Source of the DNA: Cyrtodaria siliqua
Taxonomy: Eukaryota > Mollusca > Bivalvia > Adapedonta > Hiatellidae
Reading direction: 5' to 3'
Assembly: GCA_037043455.1 (NCBI GenBank)
Contig: JAWPHD010010278.1
Span: 1 to 64,000, forward strand
Length of the DNA stretch: 64,000 bases
A program made the translations under genes and the position numbers. This document shows positions 49,105 through 62,169 of the stretch, piece after piece. Each line of letters opens with the position of its first letter. The first letter of the stretch is position 1. The notes below the pieces were generated by a model. That model saw only the letters and a program-made list of their open reading frames with translations. It made no database searches and was not told the origin of the DNA.

Positions 49105-49262
49105 ATCACTGCACTGCCACATGTACACCTATCTGGATGGGTGAACAGAGCACACTGTCACAAGTACACCTATCTAGATGGGCCAACAGAGCACACTGCC
49201 ACACGTAAACCTATCTAGATGGGTGGACAGAGCACACTGCTACATATACACCTATCTGTATG
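49105..49262. repeat. ~41-bp tandem repeat, right part
   Basis: Four units of the same family (CACATGTACACCTATCTGGA, GGGTGAACAGAGCACACTG). Separated from the left part by 48405-49104. Confidence 0.88.
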
Positions 49263-50159
49263 GGCACACTATGACCTTAACCTCATAAATATTTGCTTTT
49301 AACAAAAGACTTTGATGTTTACATATATACAAATCAAAAGTATGCAATTCCTGGGCATACAAACTGATAAATTTAAACCCGGTAAATCTATTACCATAAA
49401 GTTTGTTTTTATTTCTAGCATCAATGACACTCGCCTAGAATTTCAGATCATTAAACCAACATGATGCACATCCATCTACCTGTGAAGTTGCAAATGAAAG
49501 TCTGACAAAATGGATCAAAAAGTTATATAAACCGTAAAAATACTTTTTTAAGACGGAATCCATCCTCTACAAATCTAAGATGCAAAATAAAAATAAAACA
49601 AACCAAAGTTTTATTTGAATGCAATATTGATAAGTAATCATCATTCCTACTGCACTGTAGTGTCAAGTTAAGAAAAGCTATTTCATTCTCTTTTGCAGTA
49701 TATAGATTTACTTCTACTTGTAAAAGCACTTAGAATTGGTAAAAACAAACTGTTTGAAGCGGTATGTATTTTCACTCAGTTCCGATGTAGCTGCTGTTCG
49801 CCCTATCAGATGTTTTGTGCTGCAGCAGTGTTGCATGTCACTGGTATTGCGGGCACTTACAGATCTTCCCTACATTTCTATCTCTACCCAGATACCATGT
49901 ACACATGGCTGCCGATAAATGATCCATTCATAAATGTTCATGTTTTTGCCATAATTATTCTGTCAGTGATAGTTTTTTTGGTTTGATAAGAGAAGTTTTT
50001 TGTCCAATTATTACACACACTAACATTTTTTCTAGATCAAGATATGTTACATTGAGCAATAAATTAAATAGAAAATATAGACACTTCGAGAAAAGTTATT
50101 TGAAAAAAGTTAAAAATATTTGTATAAACAAATCTTATTGGCATACTAGAATAACATTT

Positions 50160-50720
50160 GAATGAACTAAGGCAAATAAGCCAAACACTTTTAAGCCAAA
50201 CACTTAAGAGACAATGACCACACTTTGAATGAACTGGAAAAATAAGCCAATTTAGTAACTGCCTGACTTTTGAATGAACTTGAAAATAAGCTATACTCAC
50301 TGCATGAATTTTGAATGAAATGGAAAATAAGCAAAACTTTAACTATCACTGAAGGTGATGATTAACCCCGCTTTTTGATCAGTTGTTATGCGTATATGAA
50401 GTTTGGTAACAACTCCATTCAAAACTGTTTGTGAAAGTAATAAAAATGTGTTACGCAACAAGATGTTACAGACAACGTGATTCCTATATAGGCCCCAATT
50501 CACTATATGAAAGCGGTGGGTATATAGCCTCCACTTCACTTTGTGAAAGCGGGGGTATTAAAAACAGTGAGTGTCTCAATTTTGAATAAACTTAAAAATC
50601 AGCAAAACTGCATTGACTAAATTTTTTAATGAACTTGGCAATAAGTCAGTTTTGATAGTCAAATGAACTGGGAAAAAAGTCCAAAGTCCCAACTGCATTT
50701 TAAACAGTAGATTATAGCAA
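50160..50720. repeat. degenerate ~50-bp tandem repeat
   Basis: TTTTGAATGAACTTGAAAAT plus AAGC recurs about eight times with heavy decay. A segment at about 50340-50560 with GATTAACCCCGCTTT...AAAGCGGGGGTATTAA looks like an insertion with inverted ends. Confidence 0.7.
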
Positions 50721-51849
50721 AAGTCCTCCATGAGAAAGTATATCATTTAACAACTCCTTTGCACAGTCTAATTACTCTGAATAAGAAGGAGAGGACTATG
50801 TTGGATGGCTATGGAGTGCAGCAAAGAGCAGTGTGTTTTTTTTACATACCATCACAATTGGGAACCTTAGTGAGGTTTTTCATACAATTGGGAAAAAATA
50901 CAGTAAAACATTTGTTTCATAATTGTATCCTGCTTTGTGTATCTTTAATGATGTACACCAAGGTCAACAGAGCCATTTAAAAGCGTTTTGTACTGATACT
51001 TGTCAGGCATTCGCTACTGCTCTTTTCTCTTTCAATTGGATTATTTTTGTCTCAAACTTGGGGGGGGAAAAAAGTTTTGGAATTGGGAATATGATCCAAT
51101 AGCAGCTATGAAAACAGCACCTCAAAAAACACCGAGAGATGTGTATTATAACACTTCATACCCTTACCACATTGTAGCAAGGCATGAAAAAGTGATGCCA
51201 TTGCCATGTGTAACATTAAAGTGGGATTGACTGTTGCATACAGACAACCCTTATCATTATTATAATGCACTGGTTTTTCTGGCAATTCTCTCAGATAAAA
51301 AAGTGTGAAAATGAAATTTAATATTTTGTAAATGGGAATAACAATTAACAAACTAGACGGCCTGTTTTTGTAACAAAAACATATGTCTCCACCCATAATT
51401 TATGAACCAACCTGGCTTAAAGTTGCGTTCTGCATGTCGTCTTGATATGGTGAGCATTTGTGCTAAGTTATTTCAAAATCTCTCAAGAGATATGGAGAGG
51501 ACACGAAATATAGTGCATATGACCTTCGACCTCTAAAAAAAGCCCAATAATGTGATACAGGTTGTTACACCCAATTACCATATTTCCCCTTATAAGAGTG
51601 CCTCCTCTAATCCTCCACCTTTTCACAAAAAAACAACTCCAAAATTCAATACATTTAGGATCTTTTGTATCCAAAAATCCTCCTCAAAAAAAATCAAAAT
51701 TCAATAAAAAATTAATAAATATATATATAACACTAGATGGGTGTTCCGTCACCTGTCAGCGCTTTGTCAGTATAACAAGGTTTTCTGGACCCAGATAAAT
51801 AACCTTGACAAACTGAGTAAGTTTTTGTGAAGAGAACATAAAATGAACT

Positions 51850-52215
51850 TCAGTGTGACCTTGACCATTATATTTTAGTATGGCCATGTCGATGTTGTCA
51901 TGATGAGTATATATATTGAAAGTTTGATGAATAAATACCAAGAAATGAGAAAGTTATTACCAATGCTAAGTTTTCGTGAAGAAAAATTTGAGTATTTAAC
52001 CAACATAATGACCTTCAGTGTGACCTTGACCTTTATATTTTAGCATGGTCATGTCGATGTTGTCATGATGAGCATATATTGAAAGTTTGATGAAGAAATA
52101 TCAAGAAATGAGAAAGTTATAGTTAACGGTGAAGAAAAAAATCAGTATTTAACCCATATAATGACCTTTTGTGTGGCCTTGACCTTAATATTTTAGTTTG
52201 GCCATGGCTGGGTCA
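51850..52215. repeat. ~160-bp tandem repeat of a common bivalve-type sequence
   Basis: TTCAGTGTGACCTTGACC, TATTTTAGTATGGCCATGTC, CATGATGAG and GAAAGTTTGATGAA recur two to three times. Confidence 0.75.
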
Positions 52216-52328
52216 CCACACCAAAGACTTACCAAAGTAGTAGTACTAGCTCTTTCTTGAAATTCATCATACTTGTGTTAGGCCAAGTATCATCAGTATA
52301 TCATGTGAATGGGTGGAGTACCATGTCA

Positions 52329-52516
52329 TATATACTGAAAGGAAAAAGACACGCGACACAGGAATTTCCATACTATTTGCTGTGTTGTTTTCGTCTTTTT
52401 TCCGAAAGGAAAGATCTTATGTAGCCATGTACCATTCGATTAACAGCAGCATATTGTGCATACAATATATAGCGGAAATTCCCTTGTCGAGTTTCTTTTT
52501 CCTTTCAGTATATATA
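52329..52516. mobile_element. MITE family D, copy 2 (188 bp)
   Basis: Same ends (TATACTGAAAGGAAAAAGAC and TTTCTTTTTCCTTTCAGTAT) and shared internal TTTCCGAAAGGA, with a shorter interior. Confidence 0.85.
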
Positions 52517-52619
52517 TGCTGAGCAAAATAAATTCAAACGCAATATTATGTCTAATACAGTCGAAAAGTGTGGATTGAAAATTCCACATATTAAATCATT
52601 AAGTCACTCACTTAAATTA

Positions 52620-53690
52620 AGTTGGATTAAAAAAACTTCTAGACCCTGGCAAGTTCGCACCACGTAAGACACTTATTTTGGACGATTTGGAAAAATTTGG
52701 AGGATATATTAAGTTTGGCATGTACATAAAGACGGTCTTATAAAAGTAGGCAATCATATGAATAGCTTTTGGAAAAATGATATACTGTCTTGGGCAATGA
52801 TACAGGAAAATGCAAATAATTCGGCGGAGGAGGTTTTATCAGAACCAATATTTTATAACCCAAATATAAAAGTCAATAAATAATACTTCGTTCTTTTATC
52901 ATGATTTATGTAAAAATGGGATATTTTTTATAAATGACATTGTGGACGGTAATTGTTTAATTTTATCTTTTGAAAATGTATGTGCAAAATATAATATGCA
53001 TGTCCCGTTTACCACGTATATAGGAGTGGTTAATGCAATCCCGAGTGATTGAAAAAAGATGTATAAGAAACCAAACTAAGATCGAACACCCAATAAATAA
53101 TAATGTTATAAAACTAAAAATGGCCAAACAAGTAAATCAGAAATTTTATCCTCAGTTTTTGAAGTCAGTCGTCGAATCACCTAGTAATTCCCAAAACAAA
53201 TGGGAAACACATTTGGACATAACCTTAAATATCGACATACATTATAGAAACAAACATTTATTTCAGTAGACAATAAATACCTCCAATCTTTGCAATTATT
53301 TTTTTTACATACAATGCAAAATTACATAAATGTGGAATGTCTGAAACCAAACTGTGTACTTTTTGTAATAATTCTAAAGAAACTATTTTACATTTATTTT
53401 ACGACTGCATCTTTTACAGAAATATTCTTATAGAGCTTTGCGGTCATCAAAAGGAAGAATGTAATATTTAGTTAGAATTAATACCGAAGGATATGTTTCT
53501 AGGCTCTAAATGTGTAACAGATATTGATAATATTTTATATATTTTAGCGCTTCCCTATAAAAAAAGTATATTTATTCTTGCAAATTGAGAAAATGTATTC
53601 CAATCTACTCTGTGTATATAGAATAAGTTAAAAGATTTAGAAATATTGAATTGTTCTCAATATATATGTACCCCTTAGAAAAAGGTAATA
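52620..53690 (+). pseudogene. decayed LINE (non-LTR retrotransposon), C-terminal ORF2 remains
   Basis: Pieces of a reverse-transcriptase polyprotein C-terminus can be read across several frames. They include HVHKDGLIKVGNHMNSFWKN, then LSEPIFYNPNIKV, then GIFFINDIVDGN and LSFENVCAKYN, and near 53320-53420 LHKCGMSETKLCTFCN then ILHLFYDC. The last has the CxxC...H...C spacing of the zf-RVT domain found after LINE reverse transcriptases. Frameshifts and stops interrupt it throughout, so it is dead. The reverse-transcriptase core itself is absent, as expected for a 5'-truncated insertion. It lies opposite in orientation to TIKI, in an intron. The clade is uncertain. Confidence 0.85.
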
Positions 53691-53704
53691 TTATTAAAAA
53701 AATA

Positions 53705-53900
53705 TTGAATTGAATGGGGTTTTAAGGCACACCAACACATGAAAGGTTATATGGCGCCTAACAGGAATGAACATGCCAGGCTCATTCTCCATGTACATCG
53801 AGATAAAATATGAAGAAAGGGCCTAGAACCTTCTCACCCTGAACTGCAGAGTTGCTGCAAGTTCTATTGTAAACACTCCATTTACGCTGGAGCCACTTTA
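53705..53900 (-). mobile_element. SINE-like element with tail shared with SINE-2, copy 2
   Basis: Second copy of the element at 22575-22775, lying directly after the decayed LINE. No tRNA-like head is visible, so it may be 5'-truncated. Confidence 0.7.
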
Positions 53901-54504
53901 TTGTTTTTCTGCCACTGCTCTAGTGATACATGTATGAGCGAGATGGCACCTGAAACAATGCATGGGTCATGATGAAGACCTTTAATGAGCATGAACAAAA
54001 AATGATAAAATGAACATGAATTCGGTGGGGGGGAGGGGGGTGTCTACCCCTCTGCCTTCCCCTCCAACGGGATCTGCAGTGGCCCTATTCTTTGCCCCGT
54101 AACCGAAAGGGGCCCCCCAGAACCACACGGGGCTTAAAAAAATATTCAGGATATGCTTTGAACTATAGGTTACTTAGCAGTAATTAGCATCAATGATAAA
54201 ATGACATATATTTGAGCAATAATAATGCTATAAAGTCATCTGTAAACAAAACCGGTGATAAAAATAAAGCAAATATGATTGCAGCATACTTTTATAGGCT
54301 ATCGGAAATCATTCTAATTTCAATGAAAAGGGTGGTAATTTTAAAATTACGAATTCTGGAACGTATTTGTTTGAGAATAACAATCTTCTGTGAACACATT
54401 TTGGCGTGTTTTAAACAATGACAGAATGGGCAATTGTTGCCAATGCCAAATATTAAATGTGTTCAAAGCAATACATTTGTACAATGAAATAAGTTGTTTT
54501 TAAT

Positions 54505-54578
54505 ATATGGGAGGTAACTCTGATACTTTGCTTAGAAAACAATATGGGAGGTAACTCTGATACTTTGCTTAGAAAACA
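54505..54578. repeat. perfect 37-bp tandem duplication
   Basis: ATATGGGAGGTAACTCTGAT plus ACTTTGCTTAGAAAACA occurs twice without mismatch; a recent duplication. Confidence 0.92.
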
Positions 54579-55612
54579 ATAAAATAACACAATTGTTTGA
54601 AAATCGCATCCTTATCTAGCATTTCTAATATCTTTAAACTACTGTATCAATGTTCATATGTTTAATCTATGTCCCTAAAATGCCGTGCTTAACATTTTTT
54701 GTTCAGTATATATACTCTCAGTCAATGAAACTCCCCACAAAACAAATCCTTTTAAAAGTCAGAATTTGAGGCATTTTGGCAAAATATAATATAGTCCATA
54801 TAAAGAGTAGACATTTAACATTTTTTACGTGCATATCTGGATTTAGTGCATGCCACATTGGTATTATGAATTGCTCTTGCATCCATTTTCTTCAGTCACA
54901 TCGCACAAAGAAATTGTTTTTCACACATTCATGGCATACTACTGTCATAAGTCAAACAATAAAAAGGCCGGTAAAAACAACTAGAATTTTATTCCGAGAC
55001 AAATTAATACAGCTTGATATTTAGTGGAACAGTTTTCTTTTTATGATTATCCATAATTAACAATGCTAAATTATGACGTAAATAACTGTAACTGCTCATC
55101 ATAAAAGCCTACCAATAAACATGTGAGACAAGTTAGTATCAAGATTCAAAATTAAACAATAGAAAATATTGCTTCAGCAGTTTTATACCAAATGGTTTGC
55201 GAATAATCCAACAGCATAAACACATGGAGTTAATGGTGCGTTTTCACTGACCGTCAGTATATAATAATTCAGTGTGGCATCAGCTGCATCACTATATCAC
55301 TGAGCTTACTACTACATATAGACAGTGTTGTGATATGACTGATATATTGCTAAAAGTGACATTACATGAATTATACACATACAAATCAAATAGTCAGAAA
55401 ACTCAAGCGACAGACAAAATACTCCAGTATGAATATACTTTTATTGTAGCATGGTCGGTGACATTTCCTTTGATGAATACAGAACATTAAATCGTTTACT
55501 TTAGGGTAACTAAAGGGGCGTGGCTATGCCGTACTACAACTACCAGATATTGGAATTTAGAGTACGGTCACTATGACGTCACAGTGTTACTAAGTACACC
55601 ATGCTACAAAAA

Positions 55613-55708
55613 AGATAGAGTCTGTCTCAGCTCGTTGGTTATTTAAACACCTCGATGGGCTCATCTCGGTGTTTAAATAAGCCAACTCGCTGAGACCAGA
55701 CTCTATCT
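55613..55708. mobile_element. 96-bp fold-back hairpin
   Basis: AGATAGAGTCTGTCTCAGCT...TTATTTAAACACC pairs with GGTGTTTAAATAAGCCAACT...CCAGACTCTATCT around a loop of about 12 nt. Confidence 0.85.
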
Positions 55709-56944
55709 ATTACATAATAGAACTACAAGATGTACAATATCTGACAAATTATATCTAATTTTCCAATTGAAAGACCTTAATTGACATCTCTGAAGTGTTT
55801 TTCATTCTTTCTGAAATGTGATATACAAGAAAATAGACAAGTACTTCTTTAACATAAAGGTTCAGTGATTTTGAGTTTACAACTTTAAAAATTAATACAA
55901 TTTGTTATTGCAAATTACAACTCCTGTTACAAATCTGAGATACTTATTTAAAATATGATCCCTTAACGGACACAAGTGTGTAACTTTATATTTCCGCCGG
56001 CTGCCTTAATAAAAGACAGCACAAAACTATATGTAACTTTTTGTAAAATAGCTGGATAATAAATTCTCTTAAATACATTCAGTTAAAGCACGTTCTTGTG
56101 CATTTTTTTTGAATTAATGAATCATTTCTTACAAGTTTAGCTTATGTAACTTATGCAAAACATTTAATTGATCATTACTATAACTTTATATGCCCATGAT
56201 ACTTAAATTTCACCTAAAAGGCATTTATTTGTCAGTAAAATGAATTTGTTTTTAAACAGTGTTCGTTTTCCACAAGTATTATATTCAAAGTCATGCCCTG
56301 TTCATTTGTCAAACATATTATAATTCAAATAAATTCTGAACACCTTCTTTGAAGTCGTTGGCCATGTACCACTATAAATATTTATGAGATTAGAGGGGAT
56401 GCTACTGTAACTCAATCATTTAAGCGTGTCTCATCAGAAAAACTAACAACTTTTTGGACAGGACAAAGACATGACAAATGATGTTTTTTCCTAATTAAGG
56501 GCAGAGTTCCAATGTTTTGGGGATTTCTGGGAATTCTTAATTGACATGATAATATAAAACATGAGCCTGAATATAATTACAAACATTGTTAATGGGGAAA
56601 TTAAGGATTATGACAGCAAATTGAATATTTTAGCAAGACCCACAATTCCCTTGATACTCTTTATATTTATTTAATGCAAACAAAACAACAGAAATTGAAT
56701 TATTTTAAGAGAGTGCTGCTTCCCCAATGTAATAAAAGGAATCAATTTAAAATAAGATTCCATGAAAGGCAAAAAAACACACAAGGACTGTGACAATGTA
56801 TCAATTAGTATAGGGCAACCTAAGCTGCCAAGGAGTGTGTAGTTCAAAGGTTTATTGTCCCTCCGCCATTTAACCAATACAACATCCTAATCTCTTGGTT
56901 TTGGCTGCCATTTTGAAAAGTTCTGTCAAAGGGGGTCCACTTCT

Positions 56945-57108
56945 TGTTTGTTTTGTTTGAATAGTGTTTTACGTCCTTTTTAGCACATTTTAGGCCATAT
57001 GTGATGGTCACTTTTTTGTGGTAGAGGCAGACCACCCCATTTTTCCTGGGTAGAACCAGTGCTGTATACTTTCTCACTAATCAGTTGAACTCCCAGTGGG
57101 ATTCGAAC
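56945..57108 (-). mobile_element. SINE-1, 5'-truncated
   Basis: Minus-strand copy with the CTCCCAGTGGGATTCGAACC complement of the B box, AGGCAGACCACC and AGTGTTTTACGTCC. Confidence 0.88.
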
Positions 57109-58544
57109 CGAGGTTCCACTTCTAAAATGATCAGTATGCCATGCCCTACATATGCCAAATTTGATGATTATACCACAAAAGCCACATGTACTGATACGAG
57201 TCTCGACTATTTGTGGTGCATTGATTGTATGTGGGGACCTCCGATTTAAGTCTCATCCGAAAGACTGGTTTGGTGGGAAATAGTTTTAAATATTTCAATA
57301 ATTAACCCAAATCGGTCCTCAGAGCTACAGATAAGAAGGGTATTTGTTTAAATACCCAATTTAAAATGCCAAAACACCCAATTAAAATAAAAAGCATGGG
57401 TACGAATAAAGTAATCAAAGTTGTCAAATTATAAAACAACCAATGAAAATTGAGCAACATATGGGTTGTTGAAGGGACACCCAGTCACCTTGTATAAAGC
57501 CTATGGTAAAATAAGTTGATTTTGTGTATACAATATTAGTGGTATTTCACCCCAAAACAATTTCGCAAACTTTTCTCGTTTTATTTTACCCAATTAAAAT
57601 CATGAAATACTCAATTAAATAAATACCAATGGGTAAATACCCAACTGATCAAAAAGCGTATCTGTCATTCTGGGTCCTGGCTCGAGCTGAACCTACGATC
57701 CCTGGGACACTAACCCTTGATGCTATCCAATGGATTTATTAGCTACAATAAATACTGTAAAAATGTCATAAATTGTGCTTCATATATAGCCAAATAATCA
57801 GCTGTTGGCAGAATGCTACTTTAAAGTTTTGGCAACGTCTTCTCTGAATAACACTGTTCAAAAAAGCCGACTAAAATTACAAGTATTTATATTCGTAACA
57901 TCATTTGAACAGTCAAGATAAAAAATATATAATTATATATATATATGAAAATGTAATTATAACTTCTGCTTTCCAAAGAGAAACTGTATTATTTCTTCTT
58001 TGATATAATAATCATATGCCTGTAGTTTTACATCTATTGCATATTTTCTCCCTTCTTTTCAAGCCAAAGGTTCTATAGCTTTGAAACTGGGAATTATATT
58101 TGTTTTAATGCAACTGGGCATTTGTCAGAACTACTAAACAGTTGAAATAAAGAGATAAATCTACTCCATCCTGCGTCTCGGACCAAATGGCATTTTGGAA
58201 TTTCCCAAGCCCTGATCAGGTGTGTAGCTGTGCCTAAATCAGTGCAAGGGCACAAGGTCTAGTGGGGTCTGGGATTTTTTTTTAAAAAGGAAGCCAAATC
58301 CTGCATTCTGAAGGTATTTTAAGCAACAAACAATGTTTTTAACCTGCAATTTCAAGCTTTTTAAATCTGCGATTTCATAACAAAAACATCAAAACAGAAC
58401 AAAACAACATAATAATTAAATTATACCTCCTGAACCCAAAGCAATAGGAGTCATCCTCGCAACAAGGACAATTAAATTATTAAGATGGTGGGTGCAGTCT
58501 TCCGCAAGTTATTCAGAGAAGAAGAAAGTGTCCTGATGGACAAT

Positions 58545-59065
58545 GTGATCCCTAAGTGTATGCCATGCTATATCAAACACAGTAAACAAGAGGTCAATGA
58601 CCTTGAAGCTCTACCGATAGGTTTTTGATAGCTAGATCAGCATTCCTGTGAAGTTTCATGAAAATCTGTCAAGTACAAATGTAGTTTCAGAGGAGTAATC
58701 CCTGCAAGTTTTTACTATATAGCTCTATGTAAAGTTGGTCGCTAGCAGCCATGTTTAATGTCGAATCAAAACATTTTCGAGAAGGATCAACATAATGTCA
58801 TACTGATCATTTTAGAAAAAGTCCCATTCAATATCACTTATAGTTTTCAGGAAGTAATCGCTACAAATTTGTTTTATTTTAAATCTATTTTTTAGCCCTG
58901 ATGGCCGTCTTGGATTTCACATCAACATGAATTTTTGCTAGGATCAACTAGACTTCATGGGCAACAAGTCTGTAAAGTTTCATGAAAATCCATCCAGTAG
59001 TTTCAGAGAAGTAGTCGCTACAAAAAAAGTTTACGGATGGACAGATGGACGACGGACACTGCTTT
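58545..59065. repeat. bivalve-type dispersed repeat
   Basis: GTGATCCCTAAGTGTATGCC, AGGTCAATGACCTTGAAGCT and three AAGTTTCATGAAAATC segments, ending GGATGGACAGATGGACGACG. The opening resembles the end of 20540-20990. Confidence 0.6.
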
Positions 59066-60340
59066 GATCAGTAGCGCTAAAAACTACTCAAAAGTATATA
59101 TCAAATACCAGGAGTAAAAAAGTTTTAAACTACTAAATAGAAGATACCTGTTACTGTCAGTTAACAATAATAGATATCATATAAGATCAAGTGTTAAATT
59201 TCCTCCCTCAATATTGACCGAACAACTACAGATACATTCGATGTTTTACTATTAAAAAAAGTGGATAAACATGTTTTTAAGTCGTGCTCAACTCTCTCTA
59301 ATAACCACAAGTTCTCATTCATGACAATTGTGCATGTCATTGATAAAAGTTTATCAGTACTGGCAATTAATGTCAATTTTAGCCATCAATCAAGTCTGAA
59401 TGCAGAACCATTATAATAACACCAGGTAAGCACATTGCTAAATTGAACAGTTGTATATTTCCATATCCACTAATCATTCATAAAAGTTTAATTCACTCCC
59501 CAAGTTTGACATTTACAATGTTCGCATGTCAAAGTTCAGTGTTATTTGTACAGTAATTTCTAATCCTCAGCCACAAGTCTAGTGAACTGATTTTAATCTT
59601 TAATTTTAAATGTACCATTTAAATGCACTGACCTAAAGTGATTTTTCCTCTTTAATAACAAAAAGGAATAATGATATCTGGCAAGCGTGTGTGGTACGAT
59701 CAATTTGTATAATAGCGTGTTATATAATTTTTTGAAATCTAGATTTTGAATGAAATAAGAAGCATAAAAAATCATTACCACCTGAGTGGATTCCTAACCA
59801 AAAGACTAACATGTACCCCCAAATTAGAATATGTTTATCAGTGTCCGGGTCTTCTTGATATCAATTTATATACTTCTGAACTGTTTCATTGAGAACTAAT
59901 TCTTTTCACGGTTACTGAATCTAAAATGTGTAAAACTAAAACCCTGGAGTTACAGCTAACCAAGTGGTCCATTTTATACCACTCATCTTGGTCTCTAAAT
60001 CTATAGATCTGGTGGAGAACCGACTACACAAAATATAATCAGTCCCCTACAAGGAGATATTTAATTCATTATAGTATGAAACAGTCTTTTCTCAATCAAT
60101 AACTTATCACAGGGGGCCAGTTTCAAACTGGGCTAATGAAAAGGACCAGCTTTTCCTAAACAGAAAAGAGTCTCTGAAAGAGTAAGACCATGTGGATACT
60201 TACATAAGTAGTATCCATTCAAGGAGACTGCACTAAATTTGTAAAGTTGGGCATACTGTAGGCACTCATATTGTTTATTATGAATGTTTGCTTTATGAAA
60301 AGTGTAATTAATGCTCCTTGTCTGTCAATCCCTATTTGCA

Positions 60341-60633
60341 TAAGGCCAAACAAAAAATACCTGTGTTTCCGGTGGCCCGACCGACCCTATTTTTAATTTT
60401 TTTTATTTGTTCTGAACAATTATTTATCACAATATATCGAGGTAAACTGACATCACAGAGCAACTTTCAGCTGTATCATCAACTTGTATGGGGTTTATGA
60501 GATAGATACATGTAGAATCTCACAATATCTTACTCCAAAAAAAAAAAAAAAAAAAAAAAAAAATGCATACCTACCGACCCTATTTTTTTAGAGCATGCAA
60601 TAGGAAACACACCTATTCTTTTGTTTGGCCTAA
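60341..60633. mobile_element. 293-bp inverted-repeat element with poly(A)
   Basis: TAAGGCCAAACAAAAAATAC and CTGTGTTTCC at the left; inverted GGAAACACACCTATTCTTTT and GTTTGGCCTAA at the right. It contains a run of about 27 A at 60537-60563 and the CGACCGACCCTATTTTT segment shared with 10994-11197. Confidence 0.83.
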
Positions 60634-60814
60634 GTAAATGCTCAATTGAAATCTCACTTTTGACAATGGCAATTTGAAAAGTTAGTATTGATTCAATGTT
60701 TGACCAAATTAATGAACACAAGAAAGAATGATCTATGTGGTTGCAGCTCTAGTTTTGTTTGATAATGTTCAGTATTCATCCTACAAGTCATGGAACACCA
60801 GCAAGTAATGGAGA

Positions 60815-61290
60815 TGGAGTCACATGGCAAACAGGGGTAATTGAAATGCATAACCATGATGGAGTCACATGGCACACAGAGGCGATTCAAATGCATACCA
60901 TGATGGACTGACAACGGCACACAGAGGTAATACAAATGCATAACCATGATGGAGTCACATGGCACACGGAGGTAATACAAATGCATAACCATGATGGATT
61001 GACATGGCACACAGAGGTAAAACTAATACAAATGCATAACCATGATGGAGTCAGGTAATACAAATGCATAACCATGATGGAGTCACATGGCACACGGAGG
61101 TAATACAAATGCAAAACCATGATGGATTGACATGGCACACAGAGGTAAAACTAATACAAATGCATAACCATGATGGAGTCAGGTAATACAAATGCATAAC
61201 CATGATGGAGTCACATGGCATAAATGCATAACAATAATGGAGTCACATTGCACACAATCATGGGTAATACAAATTGTATGCATAACAATA
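60815..61290. repeat. 45-bp tandem repeat
   Basis: Unit GGTAATACAAATGCATAACC plus ATGATGGAGTCACATGGCACACGGA, about nine copies with a higher-order duplication (61010 and 61140). 45 bp is a multiple of three, so minus-strand frames of 83-105 codons are artefacts. Confidence 0.9.
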
Positions 61291-61564
61291 ATATCATCAT
61301 TTTTTCTGACTTATTACCACAATTACTACAAAACTTACTAGACTAAAATCTGGAGCAAAACTACACAAATCTGATCTAACTCCCTTAGATTAATCGAAAC
61401 TTGTATGAAAAGATTATTTGAAAGATCAGCAGTGCTTAAATCTCATTAGCCTTGGTCACATTAGGTATTAAAGTGTTACACAAGTATTGTATGAAAGCAG
61501 ATAAACTGTGTGGGCTTTCTCTGATGCAAAAATAAGTAATGCAGTGCAAATTGTGGTCATACCT

Positions 61565-61785
61565 AGTTCTTAAATCGGATGGGGACGTAAAACGGGCGGT
61601 CCCGTGTATCGGTCTATCCTCCGAGCACGTTAAAGAACCATAGGAATCTATTCGATAAGAAGAGTAGGGCAGGTTCCCGGATTCCTATGTATCCTTCCCC
61701 TCTCTCTGGGGCGGCTCTAAATAACCTGTATTGTGTTGATGAGCCGTTAAAGAACATTCAATTCAATTCTTAAATAAAATACATT
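61565..61785 (+). repeat. retroelement-like element with shared 3' tail, copy 3
   Basis: GGATGGGGACGTAAAACGGG...GTCCCGTGTATCGG...CACGTTAAAGAACC, then the TCTCTCTGGGGCGGCTCTAA tail and GATGAGCCGTTAAAGAACAT. The longest of the three copies. Family unknown to me. Confidence 0.6.
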
Positions 61786-61810
61786 CCATGTTGCAGCAAC
61801 AATCCAGCTA

Positions 61811-62040
61811 GGCCTAAATTCATCAAATGTTTGAGCACAAGAATCAGACTCAGACTCAAAATCTCATTTCAAGAATTGTGATTTTCAGACATTTTCTGTT
61901 AAATTACCTTTAAAATTACTCGTTTTTGCAAGTAAATATATTAATTTACTTGTAAAAACAGTTTTTATTTGGAATTTAAAAAATCGAGATTTTGAGTCGA
62001 ATCTGTTTCTTGTGCTCAAAAGTTTGATGAAGATTAGGCC
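61811..62040. mobile_element. 230-bp inverted-repeat element
   Basis: GGCCTAAATTCATCAAA, GAGCACAAGAATCAGACTCA and GACTCAAAATCTC at the left return inverted at the right (GAGATTTTGAGTCGA, CTTGTGCTCAAAAGTTTGAT, ATTAGGCC). The arms are about 60 bp and continue weakly inward. Confidence 0.83.
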
Positions 62041-62169
62041 AGATGATTTAAATCATACTTGACATTTCTGAAGCAGTTGAAAAGAAATTATTTTGGTATT
62101 AATAGTGAACACAACTTAAAACAACAAATTACAATGTTTATTTCCCTGATATTGAAATATTGGCATGCA

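Noticed and set aside
49693..49986. 97-codon plus-strand frame with hydrophobic segments
   Set aside because: No recognisable domain, no conservation clue, AT-rich intronic setting; the hydrophobicity follows from base composition.
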